DNA of 64,000 nt, taken from positions 45,089,969-45,153,968 of the forward strand of contig NC_133538.1 in NCBI RefSeq assembly GCF_048544455.1, given 5' to 3'. The translations under genes were made by a program, and so were the position numbers. The number at the start of each line of letters is the position of its first letter. Position 1 is the stretch's first letter. Shown in pieces: positions 22,152-33,366 of this stretch. Origin of the DNA: Silene latifolia (taxonomy: Eukaryota; Streptophyta; Magnoliopsida; Caryophyllales; Caryophyllaceae). The notes beneath the pieces were generated by a model. That model was not told where the DNA came from and made no database searches. It saw only the letters and a program-made list of their open reading frames with translations.

Positions 22152-24015
22152 TCAACGCGGCCCCCTAATGTCACGAGGTCGTCTTATTTGGGTCTCACGA
22201 CCCTCATTGTTTACTCCCCTTTGAGGTGGGAGACTCTCATTTGGTCTCTCGGGCCACTTAGCAGCGTAGTTAGCCCGAGTCTTGTTCACCCTCGGTTCCG
22301 ATGAACCATTGGGTACTCTCCAAGATTGCGTCCCCCGTCTCGGCATCGGTATCACCCTCGTTGACGAGATCCGAGGGATCCCATTATCCTCGTCCCCATC
22401 CACGGTCTTCACTACGAAAGACCCCATCAGCAGCATCGAACCGTCACTTGGCTTTATCACTACTAATGCTTTCTTAAAGAACTGCATCCCGAGTACTAAC
22501 TTGAAGTCGTCTAACGGAGCGGTGGTGAAGTCGAGCTCCCCTGCCCATTCACCCACCTGAACCGCGACCTTCTTAGCCACTCCTTGGACACGCCTCATCT
22601 TCCCGTTAACTGGCTTGAGGCAGTTGTTCGTGTCGCTCAGAACCAGTCCTAATCGATCAGCTTCCTGTTTAGTCACGAAGTTGTGGGATGCGCCCGAGTC
22701 GATCATGGCTCGTGCTTTCCTCCCATTCACCATCATCCACGTACATGAGCCCGGTGGATTTCTTGGCGAGGGGTTCTTCCAACTTCCTCATCGCGCTTAT
22801 CCTCTGTAGTGAGCTCATACGCGGCTGGTCTTCCTCATCACCCGAGTCTTCGTCATACTCTTGGTGATAGTCGGCCAGCGCCTCGTCAAGACGCTCTTGA
22901 GCCCCCTTTCGCATCTTCTGAATCATTGGATTGAACTCGGCCTTGTTGGGACATTCGGCCATCCTATGTGGACCCTTGCATACAAAGCACGCGAACGGTT
23001 TCTTTGTTGTAGACGCAGTTGAGTTTCCCACCTTTGAAGATGAGCTTCTAGGCGAGTTCGAACTGCTCGCCACTTGAGCTTGGCTCCCCTGTGAGCGAAA
23101 CGGACTGTTCCCAACCAAAATCGAACTTGCTTGTGGCTTCCTTCCGTTGAACCCAATTTGAGGCGCAACCGTATTCTCCGTTGGTGTCACCTCTCGAGGT
23201 ACCTCTCGCTCCCCGTGGAAATCGAGAAGACGCTCCGCAGCCGATATGGCTGAAGACAGAGTCTTGGGGTTCTGTCTCATTACCTCTTGTTGAGCCCACC
23301 TCTTCAATCCATTGACGAACTCGAAGGTCCTGTCCGTCTCGGTCATTTCCGTAATCTCGAGCATGCACGCTGAGAATTCTCTCACATAATCCCGGATTGA
23401 TTTGGTGTGCTTTACTTCCTTCAGCTTCCTCCGAGCGACAAACTCGATGTTCTCGGGGTAGAAGTGGTCCTTCAAAACCCTCTTGAAGTCGGTCCACGAT
23501 GTTAGCGTGATCGTGCCCGCTTCGATCTCCTTGTACCTAGCCCGCCACCACATCTTGGCATCGTCCACCAAGTACATACTTGTTGTGTCGACTTTCCCTT
23601 CTTCGTCGAGCCCACTTACTTGGAAGTATTGCTCCATATCGAAGACGAAATTATCTACCGCTTTCGAATCTCTCGCCCCATCGTAGGTACGAGGTGGAGG
23701 TGCCTTCACCTTATGGCTCCTCACAAATTTTCCGTCATTGGCCACCGCTTTCACGAGCGTGGCGCAAGTGTTCTCTAACATCTCGACCTTTCGGTGGAGA
23801 TGGTTAATCTCTTCCTCCCGATCATCGGGGATCGCATCACTGATCGGTTGGATGCGGGTGTTCATCCCGTCCACCTTCGTCTCGAGTTCACAAACCGTCT
23901 TCTGCAACTCCTCGAGGCTCGCGGCCATCCGCATAAAAACACCTTTGAGTTTGGGAAGCTTGACGTCGATTGATTCCTCTAAGGCATCCACTCGATCCTC
24001 AATTGTTTCGCTCAT
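22152..24015 (-). pseudogene. Gag and aspartic protease of the small Ty3 element (fossil)
   Basis: An N-terminal coiled-coil-like region comes first, followed by the retrotransposon gag domain (FVFDMEQYFQVSGLD, then AKMWWRARYKE). Next are a basic linker and a zinc knuckle with CX2CX3HX4C spacing (CFVCKGPHRMAEC). The protease part has the DSGASHNFV active site and an LGMQFF motif. I chose the start at the methionine of MSETIEDRV because the frame upstream runs into the primer site. The coding part ends without reverse transcriptase. It looks close to whole, but there is a break between the gag and protease frames, and I treat it as a fossil. Confidence 0.88.
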
Positions 24016-24068
24016 TTTCTCGATCTCGATAAACAAATGCGGCGTGCATAAACCAGTCCGAAGACCGG

Positions 24069-24080
24069 GCTCTGATACCA
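24069..24080 (-). other. Primer binding site, initiator tRNA-Met type
   Basis: The minus strand reads TGGTATCAGAGC two bases inside the LTR. This is the standard plant primer site complementary to the 3' end of initiator tRNA-Met, and it fixes the element's orientation. Confidence 0.9.
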
Positions 24081-24082
24081 AA

Positions 24083-24621
24083 TTTCACGGTCCGGTACTT
24101 TTGCCGGATCGTGGCGCGCACCCTTGCCCGGCTCAAGGCAAGATGCAAGCGACAAGGATCTTCGTACTAGTGAAGGATCGCTCACTAGCACGATACTCGG
24201 GTCTCGGCAACACTCGACGGGATTGCAACGAGAGCCTCTAGCACTAGTGTTTGTCAAGCACTAGGCATTCGTAATCGGTCTCGGGTGTGTGAGTCGGGAT
24301 CCTAGTGTCGATCCCACAAACACGACTTGTTAGAAAAGTGAAGGCAAAGAGTCGTTCACAACAAAGCAACAACAAGCAACACGAAGGCACAAGATAGGAA
24401 GCAAATTTTCATTCACCAGTACTCCCTAAAGAGGGAAATTTGATATTTACATCTGGTAGCAGGAAACATTGAAAGTGTAGAATAGCGATATACCTATTTA
24501 TGGAAAGAAAAGCTATGTTAACTATGCTAAATTAGGAAAGTATTTACTAAAAATATACAAGGGAAATGAAATTACATATGCATAAATAAATCTAAGGGTT
24601 CGAAGTGTGCGGATCGTCACA
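24083..24621 (-). repeat. 5' LTR (in element orientation) of the gag-protease Ty3 element
   Basis: About 539 bp, intact, matching the split copy at 10114-10533 plus 21554-21673. The plus-strand outer end is CGTCACA, followed by the duplication CAATT. Confidence 0.9.
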
Positions 24622-24699
24622 CAATTCATGGCCTAACATGTAGAAGTCATGAATGTTTGAAGTCTTATACCCCAAGACATAACAATCACCTTTGTTCAT
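24622..24699 (-). pseudogene. Calcium-dependent protein kinase fragment, upstream part
   Basis: The minus strand from the ATG at 24699 reads MNKGDCYVLGYKTSNIHDFY and then MLGHEL, the segment that in CDPKs leads into the glycine-rich loop (compare VLGxKTxNxxxxYxLGRKLG). After 26 codons it meets the CAATT duplication of the Ty3 insertion, and the same frame continues at 10108 with GRDE. The frame is open upstream of this ATG for a few more codons (TRLGK) and then meets a stop. A full CDPK would have a longer variable N-terminus with a myristoylation signal, absent here. Confidence 0.75.
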
Positions 24700-24862
24700 T
24701 TTTCCTAGACGGGTTTTTCGCGAAATTATTGATGATTAACTGAAAATTAAGGTTTTGTTTTTAATATTATCAGTAGAAATATGGCTTTTATAGGACATCT
24801 ACAATACTTCCGGAGAAATGCAGGAAGTCTTCCATAATAATAACACAAGTACAAGAAACAAG
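24700..24862. other. Upstream flank of the kinase fragment
   Basis: Short AT-rich stretch, no gene. It ends in AAGAAACAAG (24853-24862), the left target duplication of the MULE. Confidence 0.6.
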
Positions 24863-26171
24863 GAGTAAACATCACTAAAAGGACCTAAACTATCACTAAA
24901 TATAGCTATAAGGACCTCAATTTACATTGCGTGGCTTTAAGGACCTCAATTCATTATTTTTACCAAAATACCCTTGTGTATACACATGTACTTAGTTTGT
25001 AGTGTTCATAGGTAGATTTTAGTCTGAACGCACAAATTTCGTGTTGGATTATTTCCGGGTCAATAATTAAGCGGATTGGGTTATTTTAGGTCAGCTCATT
25101 TTTCAACTCGCTTTTGCTCGAGTTGGGTCATTTTGTACCTTCTTGTTTTTTAAATACAAACCAATTTTTTTCTATTCCTTTACTTCCGTTAAATTCAGGG
25201 GTTAATTCGCCGTTCATTTTAATTAAACTCAAATTTTTGTGTTGTAAAAAATTAAAGGGAGCTAACAAATGTGCTGCAATTGAATCTGTTGGAGAATATG
25301 AAGTTTTCAACTTTTTCATTTGTTTTTTGAAGTCTCAACTATTCAATAATTTACAAATTCAACTATGAAAAATAAATGATTAAAAAAATCATTAAAATAA
25401 TGTGACTTCAATTTAATGTGACTTTAAATTAGCTACTTTGGATCATTTAAATCGGGTTACTTTCGGGTTAGGTGGTTTCGGGTTGGGTGATTTCGAGTCA
25501 GGTGGCTTTCGGTCGGGTCAGATACGGGTCTAGGAAAACTCGGGTTAAGTTTGGATCAGGTCGGGTTAATTCAGGTTTTAGGTTGTATTTGGGTTCTACA
25601 GCTCGGGTCTTGGGTCAGCTTTTTCAGTCGGATCATTTGGAACGGGTTGATTTGCCCGGTTACGTAGAACCCAGGTTTGACCAAATGGAGTTAACAAAGT
25701 TGTCTACTTACAATCCAATTAAATGATCATGTATTTGAACCAAATCGAGTTAACAAAGTGTCATTACTATCATAGGTACGAAAAAATAAGCTCGCCTTTT
25801 TTATGTCTTGAAATAATCTTATAATAAATTAGTGTAAAACGATCTTATACAGCTTTTGTATAAAATAATAGCGCCACTTTTTTAGGACTCGTGATAATAT
25901 TTTGGTAATTTAGTTTGAAAATAATCAGCATGTATTTATTTACGTAAATTTACAAGTTATTTCTTCAATTTGTTATTTAATCTGATAAATCTGTCTGATC
26001 CGACTAAAATCTACCTACTAACTAACGTTACAAAATAAGTACATGTCTATGCACAAGGGTATTATGGTCAAAATAATGATTTGAGGTCCTTAAAACCACA
26101 CAATAAAAGATGAGGTCCTTATAGCTAGCTACATTTTATGATAGTTGAGGTCCTTCTAGTGATGTTTACTC
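24863..26171. mobile_element. Non-autonomous Mutator-like element (MULE), 1.3 kb
   Basis: It starts GAGTAAACATCACT and ends with the reverse complement AGTGATGTTTACTC. Terminal inverted repeats extend about 170-200 bp with moderate mismatch and share AAGGACCTCAA blocks. A perfect 10-bp duplication AAGAAACAAG flanks it (24853-24862 and 26172-26181). Long TIRs with a 9-11 bp duplication identify a MULE. No transposase gene is present. The middle (25440-25700) is rich in GGGT / CGGGTT words, unlike the TIRs. Confidence 0.9.
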
Positions 26172-26181
26172 AAGAAACAAG

Positions 26182-26950
26182 TGAAAGAAGTAGAGAAGGA
26201 ATATTGCTTATTATAAAAAGTTAATGGTATGTCCACCTATACGGCTACTGAACGCGTTCATATCAACTTGGTTGTAACAAATTCGCGCAACATAATGCAT
26301 GGACCAAATAATCGTTCGGCACTATTCATCTTAAGCTTAAGACGGGTCAATTATATGTTATTTGTGTTATATACACAAGTGGTATAATACTTGACCCGCC
26401 TTAAACTTAAGACGGATAATAGAGTCTTAAATGAGAATTTGTGACCATGGTTGAGTTTAAGGGTCACTGTTTAGCTTGCAACGTCTTTTGAGTTTTTAAA
26501 AGGCGTTAAACTAGACATTCAATGCTTATTGTTCTACTCATCCAAGGTCCCTTCAAACACTATAGTTTCACATTGTTTTATTTGCAAGGATATTGACTCT
26601 ATGCTTCGCATCATATCGCAAATAAGATTGTTGTTATACGTGTGTTGAACACCTCATTTGATAATTCCTTATGTTTTATTGGGAAAAAAAACTTGTCCGG
26701 TTATTTGTTATTCTTTTATTTTGGCATAAAGACCAACAAAAGAGGAGGAGGGTCAATTATTAAATGACAAGTGGACCAAATTGAGTGTGTAGTATCAAAT
26801 TACTCATCAAATGCAATCCTACAATAGAAAGGACAACAATTGACTGAGACACCCCAAAATGAAAAAGGACAAGAAATGACCGGGACGGTCGGACGGAGGG
26901 AGCATTTCAAAGGCAACTAATGATTCAATATCAAGTTATCGACGTAACTA
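26182..26950. other. Intergenic stretch with MITE-like pieces
   Basis: No gene. Recognisable parts are the inverted-repeat piece at 26328-26445 and a Stowaway-like right end near 26860-26900 (GGACGGAGGGAGCA) whose left end I could not find. Confidence 0.55.
26328..26445. repeat. MITE of the GAGAATTTGTG family, copy 1
   Basis: Inner inverted repeat CTTAAGCTTAAGACGGGTCAA against TTGACCCGCCTTAAACTTAAG, ending in AATGAGAATTTGTG. The same ending recurs at 30555, 33877 and 38173. Confidence 0.6.
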
Positions 26951-27476
26951 GGGGTGTTTATTGGTTCGGGACCGGACTGGACCGGACCAAACTCTTTGGA
27001 CCGAAGACCAAATAAGGGTTAAGAGGTGGACCGAGGACCGGACCATATTAATATTGGTCCGGTCCGATCTGGACCATAAAAACACGTGGACCAGACCGGA
27101 CCGGACCAAATATTGTTGTCATTGACATGTTTTACCATATAAAACTAGAACTCGAGAAGTTCGTAACGATCAAAATAAGCAACATTATTTTCTTACTAAA
27201 TTTAACTACATAATTACACATCTAATATAATACATGTAAACAAAGTAGAAAATAAAATCAATAATATTGCAATCTTAAAAATTCTTTTCTTATATAACTT
27301 CGATCCATGATCCGGTTCGCGGTCCATTCGGTTTGGTCCAGGACCGGACCGAAGACCAAAGTAGAGTAAATAAGTGGACCGTAGACCGGACCAAATAAAA
27401 TTCGGTCCGGTCTGGTCCGGACCAAATGGTCCGGTTCAGTCTGGTCTTTGGTCCGGACCACTGAGTGAACAGCCCT
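26951..27476. mobile_element. hAT-like MITE rich in GGACCGGACC words
   Basis: The ends are CTAGGGGTGTTTATTGG and, inverted, CTAGGGCTGTTCACTCAG. Both flanks carry dense GGTCCGG / CCGGACC words in inverted arrangement around an AT-rich centre (27120-27295). The terminal wording resembles plant hAT MITEs. A clear 8-bp duplication was not found, so class is tentative. The short reading frames inside it come from the repeated words. Confidence 0.55.
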
Positions 27477-27582
27477 AGCCATAACACGCCGATTAGAGAA
27501 CAAAAACTTCATATCAGAACACTGAATGGATTTAATACCAAAACTAATAGGGAAATACGACGATGTATTTGAGTGCATTATA

Positions 27583-27589
27583 AGTCAGG

Positions 27590-27625
<36 letters not shown>
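27583..27625. repeat. Poly-A tract
   Basis: About 40 A residues on the plus strand. It could be the tail of a retroposed sequence or simple slippage. No retroposon body was recognised beside it. Confidence 0.9.
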
Positions 27626-27628
<3 letters not shown>

Positions 27629-28047
27629 ATACGCCCACAAAAGAGTCAAAAGGGCATTGATTGCCATGGTTGGAGGTCTATTCTCTTGCTAATCAACTCG
27701 ATGAGCACCCCAAAGACGCAACTAGCACGGTTGGAGGTGGTGTTACGGCAAAAGTCGACTAACTCGACTTGCATATGAATAATTGAATACCATGCCAAAA
27801 GCAAGTAAACTAAATGGAATAAAAGGAGCAATACATGAATGGTGAGAAACAAACGGCTCATGAATTAAGGGAAAATGAAATATACCAGCTACATCTAATG
27901 CCAATGGAGAATAGAATACATTGTGAAGCTCAATACTAACATACATATACAAAAAAGGTGATTCGTGCCTGCATCATAACAGAAATCAACAAGAGCAATT
28001 GGTTCATGGATTTCCGTTCATTACAGAGTACTACAGCTACAACCATG
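27626..28047 (-). other. 3' flank of the Tim17/22/23-family gene
   Basis: No other gene. It presumably holds the 3' untranslated region. I did not identify a clear AATAAA on the minus strand. Confidence 0.45.
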
Positions 28048-31000
28048 CTAATTCTTTGGCTTTCTCAGAGATTGACAAAAAGACGAGAAATTTTCATTAA
28101 GTTCATCAGGGATTGGTAATGCAAAGGGAAGGAGTGTACTTGAGTTGCCTTGGTGCTGTCGCAAGGAACTCACCAATGCTAATTGCTCTTGTTTCCTGTT
28201 TAATCCTTCCAGAAGAAGGTTAACAGCTCCAAAAGCAGCACAATTTTCGAGGAATCCCTGAGGGACACCCGAGTTACTAGGTCTATCTTCTGCGGAATGC
28301 GCTAAAGCTGATTGTTTTCTGTTTAAGCCTTCCATTATTAAGTTGAACGCGCCAAAAGTGGCACAGCTTTGGAGAAGGGCCTGAGGAGTACCTGCGATTA
28401 AACAGCAAAATTGTTTTACATACTTAGTAGATTACAGTTTTGAAATGAACTTGTAGAATAATCCTCAGTCAGAGTGGTATTTGAAACCCAAACTCGTAGA
28501 GCAACCAACAAGTAAAGTTGGTTAGACTAAAGTCATCACTCATCAAACAGTCTTGGTATACAGAAAATGGTAATAAATTGTGAACTGAAACTTAATTTCT
28601 AAATGTGTCTTCACAGCCTATTTTCAAATGTTGTGCCTCAACTTAAAGTTACGTAACCTCCAAACCTTGACAAGTCAGTCGATCCGGTATCACCGTCAAT
28701 ACTCCAAAGTCTACAATGAATTTTTTAAGACCGATAACAATAAAAGTAATGATGCAAAATCATGAACGTTAAAAAAGTAGAAATGTCATGATAACATAAC
28801 GGGAAAATGAAGCCGATAAATCCTGGGTAGTTGCCAATAGACGACTCTTTTTATGGCAAGGCTATGTGATAATAACAGTTACATTGACACTTCACTTGGT
28901 CATCGTGTCACATGTCTGATACGCTAAAATCAGACACACCACCAACACTTGACGACATCAAGTTGAATTTCAACGACGTCAAATAAGAGCAACAAAAAGA
29001 AAAGGCATAAAGATTTACATGTAAAAAGAAAAAAACAAAACTTTGAAGAAGAATAAAGCAGAGGGAGACATGGGGAGGCAAGGACCTGGTTAAAACAAAT
29101 AGTAAAATTACCTCTTTTTTCTTTAATGCATGAGCAAGGAGAGTCTAAATTATCGGTAATAGCATTGAACTTTTAATGCTTTATTTTTAGATCAACTATT
29201 TATCATGTAACCTTTTATTTTTCCCTAATCCATTTCTTTTATTTTATTTAATTAACGTAACTGTACATTGACGGTTCCAAAGGATGATTCATGTAAGTAG
29301 ATACTTATTTGACCTTTTTTGTGAGTAGCTAATTTTTCAACAGAGAGAGACTCTTGTCACAATGTCAAAACACGGTGTCTGCGAGTCTGAGTCACTTGGG
29401 ATAACCAGGAAGCGATTCCATGGATACCAAAATGACATCGCGAAACTTGGAGAAAATATAGCAATAGAATAAACACTCCACTATCCAGCAACTAGGTCAT
29501 TCAAAATAAGCACCAGATGACCTACAAAAGCACAGGCGAGCAAAAGGGATAAAACACATAAGAAATTTGCTAATAAACCAGCACTCGAAAAAAAAAACAA
29601 CAAAATCATAAACTACAAGGTCACATGATGGATATAAGCAATTAAGCATTGTCTTCCCATATACGAACCTGGAAAGCTTAGAGCAATGCCAGTGCAACAG
29701 CCAGCCACTCCTGCATTAATGACTTCAGACAGAAGGAAAAGTGTCATTTTTAAGTTACAGCATAATTAATGGCAGAGCGATGCAAAGGACTCCAAATTGT
29801 GAGGTTCCTTACCATCATCCTTGCCTCGTATCTTCTTCATCAAGCACATCACCAGACTATTAACCCCAGATAGAACTGCAAATGTCTGTTTGAGAAAAAA
29901 TACACCCCCACATAAATAAATAAAAAATAAAATAAACACTTGAAAATGGAGCCACGTCAATGGAATACTATAATCATACCTTGGCTGAAGCACCGGCATC
30001 TGCAAAAGATCCCTTAAATCCTTTCTTCTTGAACAATCCAGCACCTATACCATATAACAGTAGCATTGAAAGGGTTATTTCATGGGAATAATCCGAACTA
30101 TGCCTCTTCTTCTCATATTAATCCAAACTATATTTTAACTCAGAATAATTTGACTTACGCCCTCATTTTTCTTACAATGCTCCGGGTAACCGGCTACCTA
30201 TTGATCAGGTCACACTTTAGAACAAAAAATAAAAAATCATAAATCAAATTATCTCCTTTGTTCCTCACCAATTTAACTTCTTCATCAGATCACCAACCCA
30301 ATTTGACAAAAATCATAACCCATTACAATTTTAAAACCAAAAACAATTTTGGTGTATATTAAAAACAGCTAGTCTTGCTTGTGACGGGCTAATCCCGTCA
30401 CAAGCTTGTGACCTCTCACAAAAAGGGGAGAGGGGACAAGGTGGGGCACCCCCCATGTGCTTCCCACTCACCTCTCCATGGGCATTTTGTGAGAGGAAAC
30501 GGTACCCATCACAAGTTTGTGACGGATATCGCCGTCACAAATGAGAATTTGTGTATTAAAAATTACGCAAAGTCTACTTATTGATTGACCTTCATCTCTT
30601 TTTTATATAGGTTGGCAAACAAAATGATCTCACATCATGCACACAATCTGACAAATTACCAAATCAGGGAAATGAAAGACCTAGCTTTGAAAATCACAAG
30701 CCCCAAAATCAAAACCCAGAAATTCAATTCGACGAAAAATTCAATTAAACCCTAAACCACAAAAAATGTCAAGAGAAATCATAACATTGAAAGTAGGACA
30801 ATGAGGAAATCAAATAGGAATGCAATTCTGGAAACAACTTTGTCTCAAACATGGTATTAGTAAAGATAGCATTCTCGAAGCTTTCGCCACTCGGGTTTTT
30901 GAATTTTTTTTGCGAATATATGAATTTAAGTATGGTGGTGTAAATGGTTGATGAAGGGGGGAGTTGGTTGGCTGGGTTGAGATACTGGAGCGGTTGTAGA

Positions 31001-33269
31001 CGGGTGGTTGATGATGATGATTGTTGATGATGGTGACTGTTGATGATGAAGGTTGAAGGAGGAGTATGAAGGAGGTTAAAGGGAAAAAAATGAGGTAACC
31101 GGATGGGTTACTTGATTTTGTAGGTCAAAAATAACCCAAGTGCAATATGGGTGAAGGAAGGTAATAACATGGTTTATTCTCGGTTAAATTGAAGTTTGGA
31201 TTAATTTGAGAAGACGAGGTATAGCTCGGATTATTCGTATGAAATAACCCTTAATTTTTAGATAATTGTAACAATTGAAAACTAAGCAGAATCAAATGAT
31301 AGGAACCCGTTTATACCCACGAGCACAATATACAATTTTAAAGTCAAGCAGTAGACAATAGATTATAGATGAAAGTTGGAAACAATGATCGTGAAACAAA
31401 GTTACAAACTGCACTCCTGCGCGTAAATCAGATCAGAAAAGAAACAGTGTTATTCGAATGAGAAGCTAAGAAGAAAGAGTACATTATCTAATGGCTATCT
31501 TGGAAAATTAACCACTGTATGTGAGCCAATGGACACACGCAATCCACAACCTCTAACCGACTTTGACTGGACTTTTCCCACACAAAAAAAATGAACAAAA
31601 GATACAAGATATCTATTAGTGAGCAGGACCATGTTCGTTGTTTCTGGGGTAACATAGATACCACAACTCCACAAGTCCACCAATAACAAAAATTAGAGGG
31701 GAATGAGAAGAAGAAGAGCTAGCGAGATGATGGTCAGTATTCCTACACCCATCTCCAAGTGACAAATCCTTGCTTGATAGACAAGCATTAACAGTTTAGT
31801 ATACATATAGACTGACAACAAATCCTTCATCCCAAAGGAATTTGAGGCGGCACACATAAAAATTGTTACACGTAAAAGAGAAAGCAAGGTTGAAGTTGAG
31901 GATGTTAATAAAAATTAGGGAACGGACGGAAAGTGAAAAATGTGAGTAAGAAAAATAAGTAGATCACTAAAACAAAAAGAGCAAGGGCCTAAAATGGGAA
32001 AAGGGTAAGGAAAGAGGGGTAAAACAAGAGTAGAGGGGAAAAATCAAAAAGAAAAACGACACATACTCAGCATTCAGCAATAGGATTTCTACATTAATAT
32101 AGTTCAACACCACATAAATTTTCTACAATAAGTCAAAACTGCAAGCTCCACATTATTAGGAATTAGGATTTCTACATTAACCAAACATTTTGTTGATACT
32201 GTACGTCATGTTGGCCCTGACTTAAAACTATCACGAGTACTGATGAAAACACCCGGTCAATGGAGCTCACAACTTTGTAGATAGAGTCAGTGAAATTGAG
32301 CCTATCGCCATATTATTTGACCATTACCTCCCCCATATTATTTGACCATTACCTCCAATAACAGATACAGAATATGCAGAATTTGGCACCTATACTACCC
32401 AAATGTAAACAAGAAAGCACGAAGTTTCGAGCTACTCTCTTTCCACATTATGCTAAAACAATCCTCAACTAATAATTGCTGGAATAGCACTTACCATCAA
32501 TTTTTACAGCAATTTGAGCTCCTTACAAACCGAAACTAGTAAATATCCAATAACATCAATCAACTTGCAACAAGAACAACCACATTCTTGCCTCACACTA
32601 AAAAAAGCAGTACTGCTACTATCAAGAGGTTCTAAACGTCGACAAATCTCCCAAACACTGCAAAACAACTCCCATCCACTTCTAAACATCATAAAGAACC
32701 AAAATTTAAGCTTGGCACTCGAGGCAACCTCGCACAGCAACATCTCTAAATCTGAGCTCAACCAACCAGCTTGAACTTCATAATTCACCTCATCCTTAAA
32801 GCTTCTACATTTCTATTCGGCCTCGAACCCATTACAACCCTAACATAAACGAACAAAATACCAAAATCTCCCAATGCTACCATGCTTCCATTTTCACCCT
32901 CAAGATATTTCACAAATTATGCCACAATAATCAACCCAAATACGGATTACATTTCAACTTAAATCAAATTAATTATACTAAACCCTACATAACTAATCCC
33001 AAACAGTAACACCACAAATCACATTTACGATACTATGTTTAATAATTAACTACCGCAACTAAATTATCTATAAACAATAGGACAAAATGACAAGAGAGCG
33101 AACCATAGCCGAAAATTGAACCGGTGAAAGCGCCAGCAGCAGAATCTCCAGCGAATTTGAGAAGGCAGACGACAGGAGTATTGAAATTAGAATTAACAGT
33201 TAAGGAATTAGGGTTAGGGTTAGGGTTTTCGTCAGTAGTATTATCAGTAGTAATTGGGGATCCCGCCAT
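28048..33269 (-). CDS. Tim17/Tim22/Tim23 (PRAT) family protein, HP20/HP22 (TIM22-2/TIM22-3) type
   Basis: Five exons join in frame to 233 codons: 33269-33104, 30044-29980, 29885-29813, 29722-29669 and 28391-28048, all with GT-AG introns. The protein starts [10 protein letters not shown] and continues with [75 protein letters not shown] and a C-terminus [20 protein letters not shown]. This matches, from memory, the Arabidopsis HP20/HP22 proteins (At4g26670/At5g55510), small membrane proteins tied to protein import in the plastid inner envelope. Four glycine-rich membrane segments of the PRAT fold are visible. The last exon repeats one such segment in tandem (see separate entry), making the protein longer at that point than I recall for the family. 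Intron 1 is 3059 bp and carries transposons. The gene looks intact. Confidence 0.9.
28146..28391 (-). repeat. In-frame tandem duplication of 41 codons in the last exon
   Basis: Copy 1 (28391-28270) reads [20 protein letters not shown] then [12 protein letters not shown]. Copy 2 (28269-28147) reads [20 protein letters not shown] then [14 protein letters not shown]. The offset is 123 bases, so the frame is kept. Copy 2 begins at the same codon at which exon 5 begins, as if the exon start had been duplicated without its intron. The nucleotide copies differ a good deal, so the duplication is old and has stayed open. Confidence 0.88.
28392..29668 (-). other. Intron 4 of the Tim17/22/23-family gene
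   Basis: 1277 bp between good GT and AG boundaries. No gene or clear transposon is recognised inside. Introns 3 (29723-29812) and 2 (29886-29979) are only 90 and 94 bp. Confidence 0.75.
30072..31250. mobile_element. TIR transposon remnant in intron 1
   Basis: The left end GGGTTATTTCATGGGAATAA is mirrored at 31250 by a right end whose reverse complement is GGGTTATTTCATACGAATAA. The similarity continues about 85 bp inward (AATCCGARCTAT, CTTCTCA, TTAATCCAAACT). No transposase gene and no clear duplication are present, so the superfamily is unsettled (MULE-like by TIR length). A MITE is nested inside. A GATGATG-rich patch lies at 31005-31070. Confidence 0.7.
30372..30556. repeat. MITE of the GAGAATTTGTG family, copy 2
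   Basis: The left TTGTGACGGGCTAATCCCGTCACAA-like block (two overlapping inverted repeats) is mirrored at the right by TTTGTGACGG..CCGTCACAAA, and the copy ends AATGAGAATTTGTG. TA on both sides is compatible with a Stowaway-type insertion. Confidence 0.65.
31251..33103 (-). other. Remainder of intron 1
   Basis: 1.85 kb, AT-rich. The few short reading frames are chance. I see no exon, RNA gene or well-defined transposon. Confidence 0.6.
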
Positions 33270-33366
33270 GTTGCCTGTCGTCGGTAAGGAGTAATATTGA
33301 GTCTAGATATTTGTTTTCTTTGATTTCTTTGATTTGATTGAAAAACCATGGCTTTGTGCTCCGAAT

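Larger units (their letters stand above)
10114..24621 (-). mobile_element. Small Ty3/Gypsy fossil with gag and protease only, holding a nested CACTA
   Basis: LTRs of about 540 bp bound the element, which is flanked by a perfect 5-bp duplication, CAATT, at 10109-10113 and 24622-24626. Without the 11-kb CACTA inside its left LTR the element is only about 3.5 kb. Between the LTRs (21674-24082) it encodes gag and an aspartic protease on the minus strand. There is no room for reverse transcriptase or integrase, so it resembles the non-autonomous gag-bearing LTR elements described in plants (TR-GAG type). By eye the LTRs differ at about 4 percent of positions, suggesting one to three million years. 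The coding part looks nearly whole, with perhaps one break. It landed inside the CDPK reading frame. Confidence 0.9.

Noticed and set aside
33039-33269. Single-exon reading of the host gene start as a separate small protein
   Set aside because: The frame after GSIFGYG is intron. A good GT donor and the match of exon 2 ([10 protein letters not shown]) show it is exon 1 of the five-exon gene.
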